Positions 57,861 through 64,000 of a DNA stretch of 64,000 bases are shown here, one piece after another (within the stretch, counting starts at the first letter, position 1; each line of letters opens with the position of its first letter). The notes under the pieces were generated by a model, which was given only the letters and a program-made list of their open reading frames with translations, searched no databases and was not told where the DNA came from. The stretch is taken from positions 10,130,001-10,194,000 of the forward strand of contig NZ_JAPNKC010000001.1 in NCBI RefSeq assembly GCF_026626705.1, given 5' to 3'. The DNA is from Pyxidicoccus sp. MSG2. Lineage in GTDB: Bacteria > Myxococcota > Myxococcia > Myxococcales > Myxococcaceae. The translations under genes were made by a program, and so were the position numbers.

Positions 57861-59477
57861 TCACCTCAAGGTCCAGTTGGCTTCCACGAGCGTGTCGTCT
57901 TCCAGCACCGCGGTGGAGCGCAGCCGCAGCTGGTTCGTCCGCCAGCTGTAGTACAGGTGCAGCTCGTCGTACGCCTCGAGCGGGATGCCCGGGTTGTTGT
58001 CCAGCAGCACCAGGCGCTCACGGGCGGCCTCGGCCACGTTCAGCATGGGGACCATGGGCGGCCGCGTGGGGTGGCCCTCGGGCGGGTGGCCCTCGGCGTT
58101 CGCCTCCATCGCCTGGTCCAGGGAGATGTCCTGACCGGCGAGGCTGGCGAACACGGTGAGGTCCGGCGGGAGCAGATGCGCGTTGAACGTCAGGCCGCAG
58201 AACTCGAGCCGCGCGCGAATCTGGAACTGGCCCTCGCCGGACTGGTGGCTCCACTCCCACTCCAGCCGGACGTCCCGGAACCGAAGGGCTCCGTCGAGGA
58301 AGTTGAAGTCCGGGACGGAGAAGATGGCATGGGCATCCGTGCGCGCCCCGTCGAGGAGGTCCACGCCCAGCCCGGCCTCGAGCAGCCAGGTCCGCCCACC
58401 CACCGCGCCGAGCAGCGTCTGCAGGTGCTGCACGCGGGTGCGCCAGGCGCCGCCACCCATGAGCGGATCCAGCGCCGCCAGCGGCAGCTCCATGGGCTCG
58501 CGGAGCATGCTCTTCCAGCAGAGCACTCCTTCGTCCTCGGGCAGGTCCGTCCACACCGGCAGCAACAGGTTGCCCACCTTCAGCAGGCCGCGCAGGTCCG
58601 CGAAGTAGTCCATGCCGTTCGCGGGCCGGGGCCGGCTGTAGATTCGCAGCGAGGCGTTCACCACGTGCGAGTCCGCCATCGCCAGGGTGAAGGGGTAGGA
58701 CGCCAGCTGGACGTCGGGGTGCCCGTCGTCGCGCGGGAGGAACTGCCCCACCAGCACCAGGGGGAACTGAGGCACCACGCCAGCCCACAGGCGGGGTCCG
58801 AAGCGCACGCCGATGGCGAAGTTGGTGCCGGCGCGATAGCCCACGTCCCCCTGGGAGGCGTACTCGTCATGTGAGCAGAGCAAGTAGCGGGGGGTGGAGA
58901 ACGTGAGGTCCATGTTCTCCTCCCAGGCCATCGACTGGAGCTGCGGGAGCAGGATGTCCTGAGGCACCTCGATGGTGATGCGGTACTGCAGCTCCTCGCC
59001 TCTCAACAGGAAGCGCGACTTCACCCTCCAGCCGCGCGTGCGCTCCCTGCCGTCGAGGGTGACGGACTTCAGCGGGTCATGCAGCGACGTGCGGAACTGG
59101 CTGAGGCCCTTGCGGCTCTTGGAGACGAGCTTGACCTGGACCTCGAGCGGCGGGAGGGCGCGCGCGCCGTCATCCGGCTCGCGGTACATCCGCCGCAGGC
59201 GCAACGGCGTGCGCCCCTTCGTCTTCAGCTGCACCAGGTGCTGCTTCCCGATGCGTGAATCGAACTTCTTGGAGAGGTCGCGCCTGCGCAGCAGGGGGGC
59301 CACTTCCGGCGCGTGGAGCGTGGGTTCGACGAGGTCGAGGCGGCCCAGGTTCAGCAGCCGCAGCACGTCATCATGGGCATTGCCCACGTGGCTGCCGAGG
59401 GGGACCTGCTTCCTCTCGACCTCGCTCTTCAACGAATCCAGCAGGGCGCGAAGCTCGCGCCGGCGGTGCTTCGACAT
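57861..59477 (-). CDS. Unrecognised 538-residue protein of the T6SS cassette
   Basis: 538 residues, soluble, no signal peptide, beta-rich in the middle with many Leu-Arg pairs. Pieces such as GKQHLVQLKTKGRTPLRLRR and LHLYYSWRTNQLRLR give no family. GAGGAGG lies before ATG 59477. It sits between the DUF4123 adaptor and the EEP-propeller gene, 30 bp and 3 bp from them, so it is a good candidate for adaptor client, structural partner or immunity factor; none is proven. Confidence 0.6.
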   Translation of the reverse strand: MSKHRRRELRALLDSLKSEVERKQVPLGSHVGNAHDDVLRLLNLGRLDLVEPTLHAPEVAPLLRRRDLSKKFDSRIGKQHLVQLKTKGRTPLRLRRMYREPDDGARALPPLEVQVKLVSKSRKGLSQFRTSLHDPLKSVTLDGRERTRGWRVKSRFLLRGEELQYRITIEVPQDILLPQLQSMAWEENMDLTFSTPRYLLCSHDEYASQGDVGYRAGTNFAIGVRFGPRLWAGVVPQFPLVLVGQFLPRDDGHPDVQLASYPFTLAMADSHVVNASLRIYSRPRPANGMDYFADLRGLLKVGNLLLPVWTDLPEDEGVLCWKSMLREPMELPLAALDPLMGGGAWRTRVQHLQTLLGAVGGRTWLLEAGLGVDLLDGARTDAHAIFSVPDFNFLDGALRFRDVRLEWEWSHQSGEGQFQIRARLEFCGLTFNAHLLPPDLTVFASLAGQDISLDQAMEANAEGHPPEGHPTRPPMVPMLNVAEAARERLVLLDNNPGIPLEAYDELHLYYSWRTNQLRLRSTAVLEDDTLVEANWTLR

Positions 59478-59507
59478 GGGCGGCCTCCTCGCGGTGACGG
59501 CGGGTGC

Positions 59508-60068
59508 TCAGCTCACGGCCAGGGGCTTTTCTTCCAGGCCCTCCTGCCCCACCGCGTACTCCACCAGGGCGCTGCCGTCGGGGCTCTCGGCGAGGTAGCG
59601 CTCCACGGGGCCGAAGAGCGTGTGCAGCTCCCGGCGGGTGCACGTGGGCAGGTATGCGCGGAGCACGCGCGGGTCGTAGTAGCGGAAGTAGAGGCGGCGG
59701 CCCTGCTCGTCCTCCACCTGGAGGAACTTGCGGAAGTGGCGGCGCAAGTCGCCGAGGCTCGCGGGCGTGGCGACGAAGATGCCCCAGGACTGGCCCCATG
59801 CCTTGGTGAGCAGCTCGCGGGTGGACTCCGCGTCGCGGCGCAGGAGGACCAGGTACGGCGCCACCGCCAGCAATTCACGCGGCACCGGCCCCTCGTAGAG
59901 GCACACGCAGCCGCGCGCCCACTGCATCAGCGTGCGGGTGACGGCGGGGGAGCGGGCGCCGTCGAGGACGGCGTAGACCTCGCAGGGCGGCTCTCCGAAT
60001 TCGGGAGGACGCCAGAGCAAATCCAGGACGCGGTCCACGTCCAGCGCGGTGGCGGGGGCCGCCGTCAT
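59508..60068 (-). CDS. DUF4123 T6SS adaptor/chaperone
   Basis: 186 residues. VYAVLDGARSP at the start, WGIFVATPASLGDLRRHFRKFLQVEDEQ and FRYYDPRVLRAYLP are the DUF4123 signature. Such adaptors load a specific effector onto the VgrG spike. ATG 60068 overlaps the upstream gene by four bases. Its client should be one of the two following genes. Confidence 0.9.
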   Translation of the reverse strand: MTAAPATALDVDRVLDLLWRPPEFGEPPCEVYAVLDGARSPAVTRTLMQWARGCVCLYEGPVPRELLAVAPYLVLLRRDAESTRELLTKAWGQSWGIFVATPASLGDLRRHFRKFLQVEDEQGRRLYFRYYDPRVLRAYLPTCTRRELHTLFGPVERYLAESPDGSALVEYAVGQEGLEEKPLAVS

Positions 60069-60601
60069 GCCGCCTTCTTCTTCTGGGCCGCCGCGGCCTT
60101 GGCGCACTCCTCACAGAAGGGAATGCCGTCCTTCGCGGCCTGCACGAGTGCGTGGACCTGCGCCGCCGTGTCGATGGGGGCGGGCGCGGGCTGGGGAGGC
60201 GGCGCCTCCGCCATGGGCGGCTCCGGCTCCACCTCCGCGACGGGCTCCGGGAAGGACAGGGGCGCATGGCGCGGGCGCTCGTAGGAGAGCACCACCAACT
60301 CGCCCAGGCGGAGGGCGCGCTCCAGCCGCCAGCGCAGCCGCTGCGCCTCCGCCGAGCGCCCCAGCCGAGAGAGTCCCATCGGCTCCACGCCGCCGAGGGC
60401 CTCGAACAGCGTCCACGCGCTGCCGGGGGCATTGGCCAGCCACCACTCGAGGTGCCAGAGGGCCACCGACTCCGGCACCCGCGCGGCGCCGTCTTCAGGG
60501 GCGACGTCGGTGCCCCGGACGAGGAGGTACTCCGCGCTCAACCCACGCAGGAGCCAGGACTTCCGAGGAGCATGACCAGAGGGGGCGGGCGTGGGGCTCA
60601 T
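60065..60601 (-). CDS. T6SS-cassette protein with a C-terminal CEEC tail
   Basis: 178 residues. The last 15 residues, FCEECAKAAAAQKKKAA, match a short cysteine tail that I recall from several T6SS-locus proteins, after a Pro-rich linker. The N-terminal part (about 20-110) is helical and unrecognised. First gene of the minus-strand cassette; a four-base ATGA overlap links it to DUF4123. Weak ribosome site. Confidence 0.6.
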   Translation of the reverse strand: MSPTPAPSGHAPRKSWLLRGLSAEYLLVRGTDVAPEDGAARVPESVALWHLEWWLANAPGSAWTLFEALGGVEPMGLSRLGRSAEAQRLRWRLERALRLGELVVLSYERPRHAPLSFPEPVAEVEPEPPMAEAPPPQPAPAPIDTAAQVHALVQAAKDGIPFCEECAKAAAAQKKKAA

Positions 60602-60693
60602 ACGTAATAGGGTGATAGCAACCCCTGAGCCAGGAGCCCATACCCTGGTAAGTCCAGAGAATCACGCCCGTCTGGCCACCTCCCGCGTGCCCC

Positions 60694-60812
60694 GGGGACG
60701 CCGGGCGCGTTCCGGGGGGACGCAGGGCCCGTTCCAGGGAGACGCGTGGCCCGTTCCAAGAGGACGTGGATGCGTTCCACCCGGACGGACCAGGGGGACG
60801 CGGATGCGTTCC
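60694..60812. repeat. Degenerate tandem repeats of about 22 bp
   Basis: Units such as ggggggacgcagggcccgtt at 60714, plus related units at 60694, 60736, 60758 and 60795, share gacgc and gttcc. They lie in the 236-bp gap between the helicase end and the T6SS cassette start. Too irregular for CRISPR; function unknown. Confidence 0.55.
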
Positions 60813-60837
60813 ACCCGGACTGCCGCGGGCCTCAGGC

Positions 60838-63603
60838 TCAGGACAGCCAGAAGTAGGCGGAGGCGATGAGGGAGCGCTTCTCCGTCACCTTCGCCTTCTG
60901 CGCCAGGTCCGCGAGCTGCCGGTCCTTGGCGGCGTAGCGCTTCTCCTCCTCGTTGCGGAGGGAGGACAGCTTGCGCCGGTACTCGCGCTCCATCCGGTCC
61001 GAGTGGGCCCGCGCCTTCGCCTTGTCCGCCACGTCCTCGGCGGTCGTCACGGCCTTGCGCGCGTCGATCCAGGCCTGCCGTGCGGCCTCCACGGCCTCGC
61101 GCGACTCCATGAGGCAGTCCTCGACGTACCGGTCCGCGCGCTCCTTGGCCTTGTCCAGCTCCAGGGCGTTGCGGCGCTCGGCGGCCCGGACGATTTCCTC
61201 CTTGGCCGCCACCAGCGACTGCTCCTGCATGAGCTGCACGGACACCGGGGCGGGCTGGCGCCGCTTCTCCTCCTTGGCCGCCAGCTTCACGAAGTGCGCG
61301 CCGTCCTGCAGCGGCAGCGCCCGGAAGGCGCCGTCCCGCTCGCGCACGAGCACCAGATGGACCAGCTTCTCCTCCGGCTTGATGCCCGTCGTCTCGAACT
61401 TGTAGGCGAACCACCAGCCCTCGCAGCCGGCGAGCCGGGCCAGCCGCGACGGCAGTCCGGACGCGTCCAACTGCAGGTAGGCCACCGCGTCCTGCGTGCG
61501 CCCCTTCACCGCGTACGCGGCCTTGGCAATCTCCAGCCGCCCCGAGGTGCGGCTGCCCAGCACGGAGCTGGTGAGCGCGCGCGCCTCCTGCTGCCGCTTG
61601 GCGAGGGCTTCCTTCGTCTGGTCCTGCTGCCCGCGCAGCCGCCGCCGCACGTCGCCGTCGAAGCGCTCCAGCACCACCGAGCGCATCTCCGTCATGCGCT
61701 TGCTGATGCGGCCCTCCATCTCCTCGCGCAGCTTGTCGAAGGCGACGTTGATCTCCTCCGGCTTCCGGCAGGACTGGTAGATGTCGAGGATGCGCCGCTC
61801 GAAGTCGACGCCGCTCTCCAGCGCGCCGAGGATTTCGTCCGACGCGCCGAAGACACCGTCGAAGAGGTTGAGCTTCTTCTCCAGGAGCTCGAACAGGCGC
61901 GCGTCCGCCGCGTTCATCCGGTTGAGGAAGTTGATGACCAGCACGTCCCGCTGCTGGCCATACCGGTGGCACCGGCCGATGCGCTGCTCCACGCGCTGCG
62001 GGTTCCACGGCAAATCGTAGTTGACCACCAGGTTGCAGAACTGGAGGTTGAGTCCCTCGGCGCCGGCCTCGGTGCAGATGAGGATCTGCGACTTGTTGCG
62101 GAAGTCGTCCACCAGCGCGCGGCGCTCTTCCGGCGTGCTGGCCAGGTCACCCGCCAGAAGGGAGATCTTGCCCTTGTAACCGCTCTCCGAGAGGAGGTTG
62201 AAGAGGTACTGCTGCGTGCGCTTGGACTCGGTGAAGATGAGCGCCTTCTCCGGCCAGCTGTGCGCGCGCATCACCCCGAAGGTGCGGTCCAGGCCGCGCA
62301 CGAGCGCCGCGCCCTTGGCGTTGACCTTGATGGAGTCCGCCAGGTCCGCGTACTGCCGCAGCTCCCAGACCTCCTGCTCCAGGACGCGCACGTTGGGCGC
62401 CTTGGCCGGGTCGTCGGACCACTCCTCGCCCTCCTCGACGAACTGCTTGGCCTCCTCGGGCTCGAACATCGCCAGCGCCTGCTGGCCCAGCTTCGCCGCC
62501 TGGAGGCGCTTCTCGAGGTTCTCCGACAGCCGGCGCAGGGTGGGGGCAATCGCGTACGTCGAGGACGCCAGCAGCTTGCGGTAGCAGAGCGTCAGCAGCG
62601 TCTTCTTGCCGGGCTCGATGGCCGCGGCCTCCGAGCGCTGGAGGTATTCGCTGACCTTCTCGTAGAGGTCGTGCTCCTCGGGGGAGGGAGTGAAGTCCTC
62701 CACGATGGAGCGGCGGTTGGTGTAGCGGACGTACTCGCGCACCTGCCGGCGCAGGGTGCGTTGCACCACGGGGGCCAGCCGCTCCTTCAATTCGGCGACG
62801 GCGGACTCGGACATGCCGCCGCCCTCGTCCACGCGGTAGCGGCTGCGGAAGGCGTGCTCGGGGCCGAGGATCTGCTCGTCCAGCAGGGACATCAGGCCGA
62901 ACAGCTCCATGATGTCGTTCTGGAGCGGGGTGGCGGTGAGCAGCAGCTTGGGGCGCCCGGCCAGCGCGGCCTTGAGCGCCTGGCCCATCTTGTTGTTGGC
63001 GCGGTGCGCGTTGCGCAGCCGGTGGGCCTCGTCGATGACGACCACGTCCCACGGAATCTCCGCCACCAGGGCGCCCTTGTTGGCCGCGAAGGGGTGGGAG
63101 CAGATGACGGGGAAGGGCTGGTCGAAGCAGTTGCCGGTGGCCCGCACGGTGCGGCCGTCCACCAGCACGCTGTCCAGGTCGAACTTCTCCCGCAGCTCGC
63201 TGTTCCACTGCGCGCGCAGCGTGGCGGGGGAGAGGATGAGGATGCGGTTCTTCCCCTCCGCCATCAGCTGGGCGATGACGAGGCCCGCCTCAATCGTCTT
63301 CCCCAGCCCCACCTCGTCGCCCAGCATGCAGCCGCCGCGCGACAGCGAGTCGAGCGCGAACATGGCGCCCTCGACCTGGTGCGGGTTGAGGTCCACCTTC
63401 GCTTCCGCGAGCGCGCCGGCCAGCCGCTGCTGCGTGTCCCCACTCTTCGCCAGCAGCTCTTCCGCCAGCAGCCGTTCGTGGAACGGGGTCAACGTCCGTG
63501 TGGGCTCGGACTCCACCCGTGACGCCATCGCCGCCGCCGCCGCCGCGTCGACCTCCACCTCCACCCTCAAGCCCCTCGCGCCCTCCGCCAAGACCGTCTC
63601 CAT
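60838..63603 (-). CDS. RapA/SNF2-type DEAD/DEAH helicase
   Basis: 921 residues. Walker A DEVGLGKTIEAGL, DEAH in VIDEAHRLRN, motif III LLLTATPLQND, and C-terminal helicase motifs IFTESKRTQQYLFN and QRIGRCHRYGQQRDVLV. The last 300 residues are charged, helical and coiled-coil-like. It resembles stand-alone SNF2 helicases; the phage-defence DISARM helicase DrmD is also of this class, but no other DISARM gene is seen. ATG 63603 is used; Met27 is an alternative start. Confidence 0.9.
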   Translation of the reverse strand: METVLAEGARGLRVEVEVDAAAAAAMASRVESEPTRTLTPFHERLLAEELLAKSGDTQQRLAGALAEAKVDLNPHQVEGAMFALDSLSRGGCMLGDEVGLGKTIEAGLVIAQLMAEGKNRILILSPATLRAQWNSELREKFDLDSVLVDGRTVRATGNCFDQPFPVICSHPFAANKGALVAEIPWDVVVIDEAHRLRNAHRANNKMGQALKAALAGRPKLLLTATPLQNDIMELFGLMSLLDEQILGPEHAFRSRYRVDEGGGMSESAVAELKERLAPVVQRTLRRQVREYVRYTNRRSIVEDFTPSPEEHDLYEKVSEYLQRSEAAAIEPGKKTLLTLCYRKLLASSTYAIAPTLRRLSENLEKRLQAAKLGQQALAMFEPEEAKQFVEEGEEWSDDPAKAPNVRVLEQEVWELRQYADLADSIKVNAKGAALVRGLDRTFGVMRAHSWPEKALIFTESKRTQQYLFNLLSESGYKGKISLLAGDLASTPEERRALVDDFRNKSQILICTEAGAEGLNLQFCNLVVNYDLPWNPQRVEQRIGRCHRYGQQRDVLVINFLNRMNAADARLFELLEKKLNLFDGVFGASDEILGALESGVDFERRILDIYQSCRKPEEINVAFDKLREEMEGRISKRMTEMRSVVLERFDGDVRRRLRGQQDQTKEALAKRQQEARALTSSVLGSRTSGRLEIAKAAYAVKGRTQDAVAYLQLDASGLPSRLARLAGCEGWWFAYKFETTGIKPEEKLVHLVLVRERDGAFRALPLQDGAHFVKLAAKEEKRRQPAPVSVQLMQEQSLVAAKEEIVRAAERRNALELDKAKERADRYVEDCLMESREAVEAARQAWIDARKAVTTAEDVADKAKARAHSDRMEREYRRKLSSLRNEEEKRYAAKDRQLADLAQKAKVTEKRSLIASAYFWLS

Positions 63604-63804
63604 CCGTGATGTTCGAGGTCGCCCGCCACAGAGGCGGGCGAGAGAGACGCGCCATTTTGTTGACGGAGACGTGTCTGTAAAGGGGGTCGTCTCCGGAGCC
63701 TAGAATTCGGCCTCGGCGCGATTGGCATGCTTCCGCGCGAGCGACGCGTGCACGCGGCTCATGCGCGCTTCATGCAATCTTTCCGCTGGACTTGACGGAA
63801 GGAC

Positions 63805-64000
63805 TCAGAGCAGTCCACGCGACTTCACGTCCAGGTACGCGTTGAGTGCGGCCGCGCCGAAGCCGCGCGCGGGGGCCCGGACCACGAGCGCACCGGCGTC
63901 TCGCAGGGTGGTGGCGGTGCGCCGGTACTCGGCCTCCAGCCGCGCCGCGGCCTGCCGCGCGTAGGCGTCCTGAGCATCCCGGGGCACACCTGTCGCCGCG
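63805..64000 (-). CDS. DUF58-type protein, 3' end (truncated by window)
   Basis: Only the last 64 codons are visible; the frame stays open to the window end. The ending with AALNAYLDVKSRGLL matches the C-terminus of DUF58 (vWA-like) proteins, which usually accompany a MoxR ATPase and transglutaminase genes. The upstream part is outside the window. Confidence 0.7.
   Translation of the reverse strand, partial: AATGVPRDAQDAYARQAAARLEAEYRRTATTLRDAGALVVRAPARGFGAAALNAYLDVKSRGLL

Noticed and set aside
60694..60812. CRISPR array
   Set aside because: Units are contiguous and degenerate, with no spacers and no cas genes nearby.
60766..63522. Long plus-strand frame opposite the helicase gene
   Set aside because: Shadow of the SNF2 helicase; Leu/Val/Arg-rich with no domain.
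60838..63603. DISARM phage-defence system
   Set aside because: Only a DrmD-like helicase is present; no DrmA, DrmB, DrmC or methylase gene lies beside it.

Overview
The window is about 64 kb of very GC-rich DNA with dense, short-spaced genes. It carries a PEGA-repeat Ser/Thr kinase, many lipoproteins and beta-barrel proteins, an M9-type collagenase and type VI secretion (T6SS) accessory genes. This combination points to a predatory myxobacterium of the Myxococcaceae type (Myxococcus, Corallococcus or Pyxidicoccus). That placement is an inference from gene content; no taxonomic marker was compared by search. The window opens inside a 23S rRNA gene and closes inside a DUF58-type gene.

Layout. 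1-2387: 3' part of an rrn operon (23S, 5S, terminator). 2469-8391: a remnant of a quinone oxidoreductase, a membrane Ser/Thr kinase, and two tandem radical-SAM lysine 2,3-aminomutase paralogues. 8430-19758: secreted small proteins, a SpoIID-type protein, then the conserved housekeeping run queA-tgt-yajC-secD-secF, a beta-barrel protein and recJ. 19799-25474: a YHS protein, a three-gene outer-membrane/metalloprotease cluster, and aspS. 25577-28900: a MocR regulator divergent from a PhzF-family gene, and a lipoprotein with a JAMM-like metal-binding signature.

28858-38124 is a coherent catabolic module. A PAS-AraC regulator is divergent from a secreted collagenase (HEYVH plus downstream Glu). 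Convergent to the collagenase lies a tightly overlapping six-gene operon that encodes the whole route from trans-4-hydroxy-L-proline to 2-oxoglutarate: epimerase, three-subunit D-hydroxyproline dehydrogenase, deaminase, and semialdehyde dehydrogenase. Collagen is the main natural source of hydroxyproline, so the region reads as collagen hydrolysis plus use of its diagnostic amino acid.

38536-47907 is more accessory: a lipoprotein, a CPA1 antiporter, a cupin/CMD/aldo-keto reductase operon next to a decayed LysR gene, a secreted RCC1-repeat protein with a decayed tail, a diverged 66-bp repeat present at both ends of that stretch, a zinc-ribbon protein and a lipoprotein. 47939-53141 holds a Fic protein with a four-base overlapping partner and tandem repeats upstream, a lipid kinase, a DUF2306-like membrane protein, and a NarL-type two-component system with long promoter repeats.

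54960-60601 is a T6SS-linked cassette without core T6SS genes in view. It has a DUF4123 adaptor, a protein with a C-terminal CEEC tail, a 538-residue protein of unknown function, and a 664-residue protein in which an endonuclease/exonuclease/phosphatase (EEP) fold is interrupted by about 300 residues of YWTD-type beta-propeller repeats. Two small T6SS-type proteins converge on it from the other strand. I regard the nested nuclease/propeller protein and its cassette as the most unusual content. A RapA/SNF2-type helicase and the end of a DUF58 gene close the window.
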